Shown: positions 9,840 to 21,672, counted from the first letter of the stretch. The stretch: DNA of 64,000 bases from Melanopsichium pennsylvanicum (GCA_900208305.1 OAPG01000018.1:372001-436000); one strand, 5' to 3'. The notes: generated from the sequence alone by a model not told the origin. Numbers and translations are program-made.

Positions 9840-12800
9840 ATGTCTGAGCCTCTGCTCGGTGTCATCCTAGCCACCTCCTCCTCGAGAGGCTCGCACATTG
9901 TCTTTCGCTGGCCCAACAATCCAAAGCTCTTCAAGCGCTATTCAAAGGTCAAATACTACACCGACGCCCCATCCTCCCAGCGAGCCCACCGTCACCTCGA
10001 CGACGAATTGGATCCAGTACGTCAGAAGGCAAAGTGGGACAGGCATGACGAAGACGATGACGATCAAAACGATATTCACTCAGACGGAGCTGGACAGAGC
10101 GATACACCAAGCTCCTCGGATCTCGAAGATTCCGACGGTACCATGGCCGATGACGACGAGGTCAGGTCAATCCGCAACGGTGCTGAAACGACTACTTCCC
10201 ATAGCAGGTCGAACGCAGGTAACGCAGCAGCCTCTACCAGCAGGTCCAAGAGCAAGCCGAGGAAGCCGATCATGAGTAGCTTGGAAGAGAGCTCTCAGAG
10301 TGTCAGATCGAATGACCGACAGAATAAAGACAAGGACAGCGGTGACAATCATAATAGGACAGCGCCGGACTCTGATGCGGGAACAAGCAAGGAGCTGTCA
10401 CCAGAAGAGAAGGCCAGGAGGGAAGAAAGGGCGGCCATGGCATACAAGACTTACCTGGGCTACGACATTGAGATTCTAGCGAGCATTCTGAATCCAAGAC
10501 CGGAGCTGGCCCATCAGAAGTTCGAGCTGATCGTTGACGATCTAGCATTTCTCGGGCACCCAGTGAGTGCGAGTAAAGGTGGCGTTTGGGGCGAGCAGGA
10601 CAATTTTCAAGATGATGATGAAGAAGACGGAAACGATGAAACAGGTAAGCCAGGTCAAACGCAGCAACGAGGTCGGTCAGGACTGCGCAAAGAAATCCGT
10701 CCTTACGATTTACCAGACGGCGAAGACTCGACAAAGGATACTGCGGGGTCATCCACCAAAAATGACAGACTCGACTCAAACTTGGTGGCAAAGTCACGCA
10801 GCATGTCTCGAACGCGCTCAAATCAAGGCCCCACCGACTCTTACAGCTCCCGCTCTTTCGCGCCCCTCACCCAATTCCATCTGGTCCTTGTCCTAGATCG
10901 ACCAGACCCCTCAACGATAATGTCAGGCATGGATCTCTCGTCGTGGCTCCAGCTGTTCTACGACAACATCGTCTTTAAGATGACCGCAGCTCTCTTTGCC
11001 GAGCAGTCTAAAGCACATTACGTTGGGCGGGAGACGGAAAAGCTACTTGCCCTGCGCGAAAGGTGTATGGATGATGGACAAGCATATGCAGCCTACGCAG
11101 CACAGTGTCTTGGAATCTCTTCCCTCGCGCGATGCATCAGGGACTTGCACAAGAGCATCAGCACCTCTTCTGATGCATTTTTGACCATCAACGACAGAAT
11201 TGAAGTGCATCTTCAGCTTCCACCTATTTTACAGGATCCGACAAATCTGCCAAAGACGGTGGACATTGAGACCGAGCTCGATCCCAACGATCCCATCTTT
11301 TTGTCAGGAGGTGGGTTCGCGGGGCTCGGTAAGGAGGGCGCGGACGAAGATGGCGGTGGAGGAACCTACGATCGACTACTAGACCTAGCTCCGCATCAGC
11401 TCAGCTTTGAGGAATGGTGCCGCACCACGGGACCGTACTTGCTTCCTTGGAAGACTTTGCTCTTGTTGCACGATCAAGCCGATGAACCTGCCTTGAGAGG
11501 TCGTGGCGGCTCACCTGGCAACTCGAGCCCTAAACTCGCCTCCCCTAGCGGAACTCAGGATGCTCATGGTTTTGAACAGCTCGCTCGAAATTTTACTTCG
11601 CTCTTCCGCCCAAACTTGTACCATTCGCTCAACTTCAGCGAGGTTGCTGACATGCTCGGTTGGGATCTTTACGAAGATGTGTACCCTATGATCAGGCATC
11701 TCATTTACTATCGACAAGCTCACGTGATCGACGTTCCTCGGCCCGGGCACGTGTATGTCATCTCTCCGCTGTTCGACTTCGCAAGGCTCGGCCCACTATC
11801 GAGGATCTGGGCGCAGACCTTCCCCGACCTGGCACCGCTCCCCGTATTGCTATCGCAACTCTCAAGCTCGTGCAAGGCCCTCAGTGCACTCTTCCCAGCT
11901 AGGCACCAAAGAGAGTTGGCTTTGGACGTGCTGCTTTGGCTGTTACGCAGAGAAGTGGTGGTCAAGATGCATGTCAGGCTCAGACTCATTGCGACAGAGG
12001 CGATCAAGAGGAGGACAGCAGAAAGGAGGATAGAGAGGCATGAAAGACATCGGAAGCGGAGAGGGAAGAAGCAGGAACGCGCAGCAAAAGTGGAGGCTCG
12101 AAGGATGAAGAAGAGTCAGCTCGAGGAAAAGGAAAAGAGGAAGGCTGCCGAGTTGGTCAGAAAGAAGGAGAAAGAGGCGAGGAAGATGGGAGCGGTGGAG
12201 GAGAGGGGGAGGAGCCGGGATAGGGATCGTTCTAGGTCCGTGGATGCCAGGCGGAAAGTAGAAGAAGGAATGGTGGAAGGAGAAAAGGGTAGCGATGACC
12301 TTGCGATGGACGACGCCACAAATGAGCGAGAAGTCCATACATTGGAACAGACTGTTCCCAGACCGCTGATCCTAACACATCCGGATAGCGTCGCTGAAGC
12401 GGCGGCGGCAGCAGCGGCGATCGCTGGACGTTCGGGTGCGGAAGAGCTTCGATGCACCTCTCGTGAACGCGGTTCCCATCAACATGACCTTGATCACCGC
12501 GACCACCACCACCGACACCAACACCATCATCATCGCCATCGCGACAAATCCACGTCCGATTCCACCATCTCCACCGAACCCAGCACGGCTGCAACCGGCA
12601 GAAAACCCATCGCCATCGCTGCCAAAGGTCAACCATTTTCCGAACTCAAATTTGAACGTCGCCCGGTCCTCCGTTCACGATCGCCATCTACAGCCGTTCT
12701 GCCCACACCCACCTCTACCGCAGCTTTGTCCGTCAGTTTCTCCACCCTTTACTCGAATAACCGCGGCGAGCTCGGCGAGCTTGGCCGGAGGGCTAGAGCA

Positions 12801-13898
12801 GACACTGCCACTTCATCCACTTCTTCGTCATCTCGACCTACTCGACCCGAGGCGCTCAGCATGACTCCGAACACCAGCCAACAATCCCGACCTACCACCC
12901 CGATTGTGATTGGGCGCAACCTCCCGAGTCATATAAGAGACAGATCCGCCGGAGGCGGCAGCAACGTCTCGTCGAGTGTCGAAGGTGGAAGCGTTCCAAG
13001 AAGGGCCAGGAGAGCGGTGAGCAGTGCTGGGGCTGGTGCAATTGGGGGGTGGAAAAAGGGTGCGAGGAGCAGGAGTCCAAGTAGGGCCAGGATGAGGGTC
13101 AAGGGCTTCGGTGTCGGAGCTCAGGTTGAAGTTGATGAAGACAAGAGTGCGGAGGATGAGGATGATCGAGGCTCTATTGGTGATGATGAAAAAGAGAAAA
13201 AAGACAACGAGGCAGAAAACAATGCAAGCGGTAAAGTGACGTCAAAACTCAATGCCCTTGGGCTGAAGGGAGAGGACGCTGGAAAAGTCGGTATGTCTAG
13301 AAGAAGAATTTCAGCAGCGAGCGAGAGGCCTGATTTGCCCGCGCCTAGCGAAAGTGGCAGCGACGTTGAAGGAAAAGAGGGTCATTCTAGCGGCTGTGAT
13401 TGCTGCAGATACACACAATCTGACCCTTCATCATCGGCCTGCTCCTCTTCGAGCTCGGGGGAAATGACCACGTCAGACATGAGTCTCTCATCAGAACTTG
13501 ATTCAGATAGCGAAGACGATCCTTTATCGAGCAGCCTCGTTCGACCACCTCGCAAGCGGCAGTCAAAGTATTCGTACGAGTCTGACCCAAAATCGCGGCC
13601 TAATCTATATCGCTCGATAACCATGTGTACCGCCACCACCACAGACGAGACCGAAGACTTTATTGAATCCCTCATCATCGAACCTTCGCGTGCATCGCGT
13701 AGGGAAAACGAATACATCGCCACCATGGTCGAAGGAAAAGATGCCGCCACGGTGAAAAACTTTTTCCGTCTCTTGCCTTACTTGAACGGTAAGCATACCA
13801 TCGACGAGATCGAGTACAGAGTTCGTATGCGCAGAAGGGACATCCGAAGGTTGCTCGCCGTATTTCGTGAATACGTCGTCACTTTTATGCATCCTTAA
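9840..13898 (+). CDS. NPR3: NPR3, GATOR1/SEACIT subunit (nitrogen permease regulator 3)
   Basis: An intronless 1352-residue protein. The N-terminus MSEPLLGVILATSSSRGSHIVFRWP is the start of the Npr3/NPRL3 longin-like domain. After a low-complexity acidic insert the domain resumes near residue 340 with FAPLTQFHLVLVLDRPDP. The core contains LDLAPHQLSFEEWCRTTGPYLLPWKTLLLL and, further on, a winged-helix-like stretch. The C-terminus (about 1295-1352; NFFRLLPYLNGKHTIDEIEY) matches the conserved Npr3 tail. Family knowledge: Npr2-Npr3-Iml1 is a GTPase-activating complex that restrains TORC1 when amino acids are scarce, at the vacuole. The protein is much longer than human NPRL3 (about 570) because of inserts, including an Arg/Lys coiled region (about 720-800), a His-rich run (about 879-903) and Ser-rich stretches. 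Confidence 0.92.
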   Translation: MSEPLLGVILATSSSRGSHIVFRWPNNPKLFKRYSKVKYYTDAPSSQRAHRHLDDELDPVRQKAKWDRHDEDDDDQNDIHSDGAGQSDTPSSSDLEDSDGTMADDDEVRSIRNGAETTTSHSRSNAGNAAASTSRSKSKPRKPIMSSLEESSQSVRSNDRQNKDKDSGDNHNRTAPDSDAGTSKELSPEEKARREERAAMAYKTYLGYDIEILASILNPRPELAHQKFELIVDDLAFLGHPVSASKGGVWGEQDNFQDDDEEDGNDETGKPGQTQQRGRSGLRKEIRPYDLPDGEDSTKDTAGSSTKNDRLDSNLVAKSRSMSRTRSNQGPTDSYSSRSFAPLTQFHLVLVLDRPDPSTIMSGMDLSSWLQLFYDNIVFKMTAALFAEQSKAHYVGRETEKLLALRERCMDDGQAYAAYAAQCLGISSLARCIRDLHKSISTSSDAFLTINDRIEVHLQLPPILQDPTNLPKTVDIETELDPNDPIFLSGGGFAGLGKEGADEDGGGGTYDRLLDLAPHQLSFEEWCRTTGPYLLPWKTLLLLHDQADEPALRGRGGSPGNSSPKLASPSGTQDAHGFEQLARNFTSLFRPNLYHSLNFSEVADMLGWDLYEDVYPMIRHLIYYRQAHVIDVPRPGHVYVISPLFDFARLGPLSRIWAQTFPDLAPLPVLLSQLSSSCKALSALFPARHQRELALDVLLWLLRREVVVKMHVRLRLIATEAIKRRTAERRIERHERHRKRRGKKQERAAKVEARRMKKSQLEEKEKRKAAELVRKKEKEARKMGAVEERGRSRDRDRSRSVDARRKVEEGMVEGEKGSDDLAMDDATNEREVHTLEQTVPRPLILTHPDSVAEAAAAAAAIAGRSGAEELRCTSRERGSHQHDLDHRDHHHRHQHHHHRHRDKSTSDSTISTEPSTAATGRKPIAIAAKGQPFSELKFERRPVLRSRSPSTAVLPTPTSTAALSVSFSTLYSNNRGELGELGRRARADTATSSTSSSSRPTRPEALSMTPNTSQQSRPTTPIVIGRNLPSHIRDRSAGGGSNVSSSVEGGSVPRRARRAVSSAGAGAIGGWKKGARSRSPSRARMRVKGFGVGAQVEVDEDKSAEDEDDRGSIGDDEKEKKDNEAENNASGKVTSKLNALGLKGEDAGKVGMSRRRISAASERPDLPAPSESGSDVEGKEGHSSGCDCCRYTQSDPSSSACSSSSSGEMTTSDMSLSSELDSDSEDDPLSSSLVRPPRKRQSKYSYESDPKSRPNLYRSITMCTATTTDETEDFIESLIIEPSRASRRENEYIATMVEGKDAATVKNFFRLLPYLNGKHTIDEIEYRVRMRRRDIRRLLAVFREYVVTFMHP

Positions 13899-13904
13899 AA
13901 TGAT

Positions 13905-13937
13905 CCCCCCCCCCCCCACACACACACACACACACAC
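13905..13937. repeat. C13 tract followed by CA microsatellite
   Basis: Thirteen C residues are followed by about ten CA units just after the NPR3 stop codon. A possible AATAAA signal lies shortly downstream, near 13956. The tract lies in the 244-bp convergent spacer to CHO2. Confidence 0.9.
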
Positions 13938-14142
13938 TTCCGTTTTGCTTATCAAATAAAAAATTTAAAAAAAAGGAATCGTCCAGGTGCAATGGAATAT
14001 TTCCCAACTTCAGGATGACTTCATGGCAAATTTACATGTTTGATGTTCAAGTGTATGGTTAGCTCAGGTGCTGTTTATCTGTATGTGAGTGATATGGTGA
14101 GAGATATTTTTGGCAAGAGTATACGAGCAAGAGTGTGTAGCA

Positions 14143-17100
14143 TCAACTCATCAAGGGCGTGAATCCAGGACGCAAGACCCTTCGACCCTCAACAACGTCG
14201 AGAGCCAACCTGTTAATGTTGGCCTCTGCGATAATGACTTGTGGGGAGAGTTCAATGTCAAACGCCCATTTGATGGCTTTGGAGATGCGCGTAGCTTGCT
14301 TCATATCCCAAATGGTAAAATCCGCGCTGTGTTTGTTCATGTTTGATGACTTTGCGACCAGAGGTAGGTTTGATGATGGTGATATGACTTCTGATGTTGA
14401 TTCCACGGCATCCTCAGGAACCATTGCTGACAGATCGCCACCAACAAGCGTCAGAGTTGGTGCAGGGCGAGGCGAGCTGATCGAAAGACGCAAAGGTTTT
14501 GTGGAAGGGCTCGAGTACTTGACGATGTTCCGAATAATTTCTTCCGTCTGTGTCAACTCGTCTGTCTCCGAAAGTACCTGGTTGGCGGTGGTCGTAGGTT
14601 CGGCGGAAGGGAGCGTTCCGACAAAAATCTCGATGAGAGCAGATCGTGCCAACACATTGTGTTTGCCATCGTGGTGGTATCTGAACTCGTAAACTCCCGG
14701 AACCCAGGGCAGTTTTTCATCCCTAAACACGCTCACCCCTTTCATTCCTTCATAACTCTCTTTCGCCTTTGTTCTCGTTGAACCCAACCCTTTCTGAAGG
14801 GGAGAAGAGAGTGCACTCTGGTGTACGTCCCCAACCCACTCCTCCTCTGCTACACCTAACCACTTGCCCTGGCTAGAAATTTTGGTGACAAACGAAGATT
14901 CTTGTGCACCCTGCGGTCCGCCAAAGCGCGAAAGCAGATAGAGTCCTATCCAGTCTCTTCGGCTGTGATTAGCGGCTGCACGCCATTCGACCGCGATCGG
15001 CTCGCCCAAATGGAACCTTGGCATGCCTCCACTTTCCTGCTTGTTCTTGCGCACTTCGAGACTGAACTTGGAAATTTCGATGCCTTCCGAACGCAGTTTC
15101 TGATCGTCCTCGACCCGAACGATCAGAAGCCTATCTTTGCTCTGCTGAAGAAGCACCTTTGTCTCCTCCAACATGCCTTCGAACCTCGGCCTAGACTGTC
15201 GGAAGAATTCTTCGAATGCTTCTGCCGCGTCACGCTGTACCTTTTCGATGGTTCCCTGAACGTTCTTGACGGTTGGATGTTCTTGAGCCAGCTTGAAAAG
15301 GTCCGAGTCTTTGGCCGCTACCCACTGTGACTTGAGTTGTTTGGTCAAGCCCGAATCTTTGCGTAGCGCTGCCTCGCCGTACAGCTTACGCATGTGCGGA
15401 CCCTCGACGTACGAGAGAAATCCCCAATGGGCAACATAAGAAATGATGGCCATAGTCAGGGTGAGCTTAGAACCAGCGATCAGGGCGAGACCGAAGAATG
15501 CAGCGCCACCCATGGATCTTTCAGGGTTGTTGAGGAAACGGTAGATTCCCGTGTAATAGAGTTGATGAGGATACTCGTCCACGAAGAAGTCGCCGTACAG
15601 CCAGCCGAATGGACCCAAGACTTCGTAAGAGCTGTTCGCGGTCCAAACGTGCAGAGCGATGAGCAAGAATCCTAGCGTGTGGCGAAGAAGTTCAGGTCCT
15701 ACGGTCCAATCAGGATGGCCAATGGGTGTATAACAGTTCCAAGCGAGCGCTGTGAATGAGATGTACGTCATGACCAACGAAGTGTTGTAGATGGTTTTCC
15801 AGTGGGAGAAGGCTTCAAAGACGGCATCCTGGGGTTGGGAATAGTGGTAGTGCTTCAAAAAGTGGCGGACGATCCACTTTGTGTCGCTCTGGCGCGAAAG
15901 AGCCGTGCCGAGGCCAAAGCTGTGGAATGTTCGCCAGGCCAAAGCGTTAATAAAGAACAAAGCTAAGCGAGATGGACGAGAGAGAGAGGGGAGGACGAGG
16001 GAAAAGAGCGAGTAGAACGAGGCGATGACAAGCAGGAAGTCGTGCGAGCGCATGAGGTCAAGGTTGCGAAACACCACCGTATCTTTGCGAAAGATTTTGT
16101 GGTGAAGGTCGTGCAGGGTGATGGTGGTAGAATTTGAGGCAAATGAGGCGGAGAGGTGGGCTCGAATGGCATCGTTGGATGAGGACGAGGAGCGAAGAGC
16201 GGAACGTTTGAGCGCCAAGCGCGACTCGTCATCGGAATCTTCGTCTTCGGTGGTGATCGCCGTGGATCCTTCGGTCTGACTTGGAGTTGCACCGTCCAGA
16301 TCTTGCTCACCGGCGGATGGCTGGGACCGTGTCGGAGTAGCCTTGTCTGTACCACTGCTGTTGTCTTGAGCCGGGTCTGCTTCATCCACCGCATGAGCAG
16401 CCTTGCGGGAAGCTGCGTTGAACGGAGCCTGCCTCAAAGGTACCCTGGCAGCGATAGGTTTCCTTTCCCCATAAGTCCTTTCGATATGAGGGCCTTCAAA
16501 AAAGGTCATGAACAAGAACTGCGAAAAATGGGCAGCCAGACTTACGAACAGCACTGCATAGCTTCCACTGACCAAACTCAATCCATAATACCCAGCATAT
16601 CCGATCGAGTACATCGGATCCGGTGCAATCTCGTACACGCCATCGAACACCAAGCTCTGCAGGCAGAGAAAGAAGCAATCGCCCCAATACCACGCATAGT
16701 CCTTTACTACTCTATGTGCGTCCACCTTGACCCAGAGGTTGAAGAAGATCAACGTCCATCCTGCGATCCAGCGCAGCACATGCATTGCGACAGAGTGGCC
16801 CTCGGGGAGACGAGTGCAAGAGAAGGCGAAGAGGGAGTAGGCGACGAAATCGTTGAGGAGGATGACGTCCACGATGCTGCGGAACATGAGCCAGACGTTG
16901 TAGTCCAAAGGCATGGCGGAGAAGTCGTAGTCCTTGTCCATCTTGGTGACAAGTTGCTGCTTAACCCATTTGTGAACTCGAGGGCGGCGATCGGGGTCGA
17001 GCCAGCCATGTGTGTTGACGAGACGGATGATGTAGCCTTTTTCGGACTGAGCCTTGAGGATCCAGCCAAGACCTGCGTTGTAAGATGCTCGCCAGAAGGC

Positions 17101-17929
17101 AAAGTAGAGGAAAAAGAAGATTTGGGAGGCACGGCGAGAAAGCGTGAAATAGAAGATGAGTTGGAGAGAGAGGGTGACGATGGTTACGATATCGAGTGGG
17201 GTCTTGGGCTGGCGAGGATCAAAGATGGATGAGAGCATATCAGGTGTGTGGGGAACGGTGAAGACTGCACCAAGAAAAGTCCGTCATCCGCAGCCATTAC
17301 GAGCCATGAAGGGGAAAGGAAATGGGGACATGTTGGAGGGCATTCGGATGCACGATCGGGAGGAAGAGTTGAAGAGGTTCCGAGGATTTGGGAAGAGGGC
17401 AAGAGTGTCAAAATAGATAAATAATGGGAGAGCGGTATGTGAGTAAGGATGTTACTTGTTCGGCAGGGTTGGGCAGCCGGTAACCACGCGAGCATTTTCG
17501 GCACGGCAACTGAATTCGCCGTTCTGCTAGTTTTGGGAAGGGATTAGATGGGAAGAAGGAACAAAGCAGAGCAGAAGAGAGGTGCGAAGCGAAGAAGAAA
17601 GCGAAAGAAGCGCTTGGGGAGAGAGCGAAACTTTGGTTTGGCGCCGACTATAGAGTTAGGCCGCGGCACCACTGCCGCCAACGATTTGGCCACATGCATT
17701 CACTAAATGTGGGGAAAGGGGGGCAGTATGACTTACCAGTACCATCAGGTGTCCTACCTAGCACTTTTTCGGCTGATTGCGATCTTGAAATGTTGTTTTT
17801 GACCTGATGATCTTTGTCGCCGGCGGTCTCGGTAAGATCGGAACGAGGAGAGTCGCTACGGTCTGTTGGCTGGTTGGGGTTGACGCGGTTGCGCAGGCCT
17901 TGCCTACCGGTTGGATGGATTGTAGCCAT
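14143..17929 (-). CDS. CHO2: Phosphatidylethanolamine N-methyltransferase
   Basis: Two exons are deduced, 17929-17737 and 17264-14143, giving 1104 residues. The donor GTAAGT (17736-17731) and the acceptor TGCAG ending at 17265 join KVLGRTPDGT to VFTVPHTPDMLSSIFDPRQPKT. This is the conserved N-terminal block of fungal Cho2, so the ATG at 17238 is not the start. The methyltransferase is a tandem membrane module. The first half ends in LAAHFSQFLFMTFFEGPHIERTYG and the second repeats this as SYVAHWGFLSYVEGPHMRKLYG, each with an EGPH motif. Between them lies a Ser/Asp-rich linker. The C-terminal ~350 residues are soluble, with an Ig-like block around AVEWRAAANHSRRDWIGLYLL. Family knowledge: Cho2 makes the first SAM-dependent methylation of phosphatidylethanolamine towards phosphatidylcholine in the ER. 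The 472-nt intron is long for this window and pyrimidine-rich on the coding strand. Confidence 0.92.
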
Positions 17930-19323
17930 GCTCGACAAGACAACTAGAACACACCAAGACGTTGCAGTGCTTATAATGAGGATACAGTGGATAGAAATGA
18001 GACGATGGTAGTTTACCAAACACTGATTGCTGAAGAAGGCAGCTTGTGAGAGAGGGGGCAATCATGAAAACGTGGGAATACAGGCGGAAATGCGGGTCCG
18101 CCTTTCATCTCACCCACCTAACTTTACTGTAGTCTGCTGTACTGTATTTTATTGCTCTCCTTGAAAAAGTAGCGCCCAATTTTTTGGACTTGGCTTGCTT
18201 TCTTCTTACATTTGGAACACGAATGCTCACTCACGTCCCACCTTCCGACCAGCCAAGCCAAGCTTTTGCCCACGCACTGTTCAGCAGCCAGAAAAATAAG
18301 AAAGGAAAAATAGGGTGACAGAGCAAAAGCTCATCAACCTCGGTCAAGAAAAGAGCGTGCTTTCACAATTTGTGTTCAACTTTGTTCGACAGGAAAGTCT
18401 TGTCAATCTCATCACATCGTCCTACACTGTTTTTCTATTGTGTGTCTAGTGACCTCTTTTACGTTAATCAACTCGTCGTGGTAGCCATCAATCGTTTAAA
18501 TCATTTGTGACCAGGTTCAGCTTTGAAATCGATTGTGACTTAATGCGCTTTTAGCAAGCACAGCGAGACCAGTACATAGCGTTCGCTATCACAGAGGAGC
18601 AAACAAGATAGTTGTGACTGGGTCCAAACAAAACCCTCAGAGACCACGCAGCTCTTTCGTCCGAGATCGGGCGTTGTTGTGTGAGAGTAAACTCTTTCGA
18701 AATGCATTGATGATGCATGCAAGCTGCGTGATCTCAGAACATTCACACGCCCTTGTAACTTATCAGCATCGGGCTTACCGGTCAGCATTGCGCTCATTCT
18801 TTGATTGGTTGTCGCTCTCTTCACATCTGTCTATCCACATTTCGTTTGTCGCTATCGTCGCATCTCAGCGCGGTTCAAGACATCAGAAGTCTTCTCTTCA
18901 CCTCGTCTATGGTGAGTGCACACGACACTATTTTGTTAGAAAGAAATTCAAGTGCAAAATATCAAACGCAGAAAGGGGGACTGAAATATCAAAACCCTCT
19001 CGTTCAACTCAGGCGACCACGTAATCATAGCACATCAGATGCTACTTCAGCCCTGTTTTCAGGCTTATTTCTGAAACCAACTTTTGCGGGTTTGTTTTTT
19101 TGCTTTCTTTTTTTTTTCTTTTTTTTTTCCCTTTTTTTTTGGGGAGAAACACAAAAGAGCAAACACGAGGCAAAGTATGAGCATACATAAGGTATGGGAA
19201 GAAGAGTTCTTTGCCAGATTCCAGACAATCGGTGTGAACACTAGAGTGAGAACGAAAGCAACATGATCAGAAACACGACGCGGAATCAACTATAATTTAC
19301 ATCTGAGGACAAGGCGTGGCCAG
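17930..19323. promoter_or_regulatory. Upstream region of CHO2, 1.4 kb
   Basis: This separates the CHO2 start (minus strand) from the 3' end of the RRM gene (minus strand), so it holds the CHO2 promoter and the RRM 3' region. It contains a long T-rich tract (19091-19140). Overlapping short frames in 18540-19290 are mutually inconsistent and have no protein-like content. Confidence 0.5.
19091..19140. repeat. T-rich low-complexity tract
   Basis: About 50 bases of T runs broken by G and C; read from the minus strand this is an A-rich tract. It lies about 180 bp downstream of the RRM-protein stop codon. Confidence 0.85.
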
Positions 19324-21672
19324 CTACGTCTGGAATTCAACACTGAGACTCTCATCAGCATCCAATTCTTCCGCCCCATCCTCTTCGCCGTCAGTCGCTG
19401 AACTGGTCGCAGGACCATCCACGCCCACGACTGAGTTGTCAGCAGACACAGCAGCCCTAACCCTGTCCTTCATCCCGAGTGCCTCTCGAACCCTTTGCTG
19501 AGCACTGAGAAGCGCCAGTGGATCCGAAACAACCCTATCGGTCGACAAGCCAGGGAAGCGAGCTCGACCCGCTGCCCTAATTGGCTTCTTGTTCCTCCTG
19601 TGCTTGTCACGACTGTGTTGGGCATTGCCGACCGCCTTGTCGCTTCCATCGTCCTTGCAGGCATGAACCAGGAGCGGTGTGCTGTGTGCTGGCGAAACCG
19701 CTCTCTCAACATACGTGAAAGGGGGCAGGAGAGGAACGGCAAGGTACCCAGCATTGTCTCTGCTGTCGTGCAAAAGAGGGTCACCGGTCAAGACGGGCGT
19801 GACGGGGAAATACGCCTGGTGGTGGGGGATCAAGACTCTATTCAAGGACTTCGAGTAAGCGAAGTGAGGTGCTGATGTGGCCAGGGAAGTCAAGCTGGAT
19901 GCGTCGGCACGCTGCGAATGAGGCCACATAGCTGAACGCTGCTCGGAAATTTCGATTCCGAGTCCATTCGCACCGTTTTCAAAAGCTGATCGACCCGCGT
20001 GTACTGACATGAAAGCAGCGTCGGCGCTTGGAGTCAACGGCTGCGGATAGGGTGGGGAAGCGTCGCTTGCCGTGTACACCGGCACTCTGCCCACTGCGGC
20101 ATCGAGCTCACTAGCTGTCCTAATTCGCATCGGCGTCGCACCGTCCACTCCCTGATAGTACCTGACCACGGCCTCGTCCAGCTTGCTGAGAAGTCCAAGA
20201 GATTCGAGGGTGTGCTTTTGACTGACAGAGTGCTTCAAGTGCTTCTGCGCCTCGCTGTCCGCAAAACGCACTTGCAAAGGAAGCGTCGTGCCCGGCAGGA
20301 TCCTTCCGTGCAGTCGTTCGATGCACTCTTTTGCGGTAGCCCGATCGTAGAGCCTTACAAAGCCGACTCCACGCGACTCTCCGTGCACGTCGTGAAGGAT
20401 CTTGAGAGAGGCGACCGGGTGCGGATTGAAAAGCTGTTCGAGTTGGTGAGGTGTAAACTTCAGAGGAAGGTTGGAAAGATAGACATTGCTTGAAGTACTG
20501 TCTGCCATCCTTCGAAGTCTCGCCGAGAACGATTCCTGTGATGATACGAAGGAGCCCGTAAACAATTTCAAGTTCAAGGGGAGGTAACTGCCAAAGGTCA
20601 GCTCTGAAAATTATGAGAGCAAAGGCAGCAGGAAGCAGACATACCTTGGCGAACGATGAGCTAAAGCCGTGCGAGGTGAGCCAAGCAATCGCCTTCTTCG
20701 CCATGTCACTGTTAGCGTACATTAGAAAACCGAAGCCTTTGCAGAGGCCAGTCTGACGATCCACCATAGCTTTGTGACTAATCACTACGCCGCAGGCACT
20801 GCCGAGCAGGAACAGGGTCGTATCATTCATCCTTTCTCGAAGAAGACAAGACGAAATCAAGAAAAATTGGGCGTCAGCTTTGGCAAGCTTTCAGGAAGCG
20901 GAACAAGTTCAAGGAGGACAAGGCTCGGCCGAGGGCGAAAGAGAACTCACTCTTCGGGCAAGCCGTTGACGTAAATGTTGGTCTCATTGTTCATGTCCAT
21001 AGCCTGAAAGCTGTCTGTACGTCTTGGCGAGGATGGATAGTGGGGCTCGCTCAAACTGAGGCTTGAGTGGTAGAGTAGATTATCCGAAGGCCTCTCGAAC
21101 CGCGTGGGAGGTTCGGCATAAGCAAGGTCGTCCCCACTCTTCATGGCGAGATGGGTGCGGGGCATCCTCCGAAAATTGCCTGGCTGTTCGCTTTGCATTT
21201 CTTCCTTTGGATCCATGTTGCGTCCGGCTGTCACACAGTTTTCGCGTCGACAAGCATTCGCTGCGCACTTCTCCTCGATTTTCACAGAATTCTCTTTCTC
21301 GCTACCAGGAGCAAGGGTGGCAGAGGTGGGAGCGCTGCTAAGCACGCCGGTATCCATAGGTCTTGAGCCAAGCTTCAGGGACATGATAGTCGTTGGAACT
21401 TTGCGGTCGAGCGGACTAGGTTGTTCGTCTTGAGTAACAGTATCTTTGCCAGAGTTGATGCGGGGACGCCAGGGAGCGGCGGGGACGGTCTCTTGAAGAT
21501 GTTTGTTGGCAGTGTTGGCGCTTCGCCCAGTGCCATTGCTCTTGTGGTTGAAGCGCGCACTTGTGGCAGTGACGGTCATCGCAATGGGTGTAACTTGCGG
21601 CTTGGAGGATATTCCATGGGGAGGAGACCCGTTCAGGTTGTTGAAGAACAGCCGTTCGCTACGGGGAATCAT
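19324..21672 (-). CDS. Two-RRM RNA-binding protein, RBMS/MSSP-like
   Basis: Three exons on the minus strand, 21672-20951, 20831-20645 and 20535-19324, give 706 residues. Donor GTGAGT (20950) with acceptor AAAG (20832) restores NIYVNGLPEE followed by MNDTTLFLLGS. Donor GTATGT (20644) with acceptor CACAG (20536) restores SSSFAK followed by ESFSARL. RRM1 (about 232-303) has RNP2 IYVNGLP and RNP1 KGFGFLMY; RRM2 (about 319-400) has RNP2 VYLSNLP and RNP1 RGVGFVRL. The close RRM pair resembles the RBMS/MSSP single-strand nucleic-acid-binding group. The N-terminal ~230 residues and the C-terminal ~300 are low-complexity, with a basic patch (RDKHRRNKK) and an acidic end. It is likely an mRNA regulator; targets are unknown. 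An in-frame TAA directly precedes the ATG, which supports this start unless another exon exists upstream. Confidence 0.82.

Noticed and set aside
16303..17232. Open frame of 309 codons on the plus strand
   Set aside because: It lies antisense inside CHO2 and its translation has no recognisable motif; it is a shadow of the codon usage on the other strand.
18614..19024. Short plus-strand frame upstream of CHO2
   Set aside because: Overlaps frames on both strands and has no protein-like signal.
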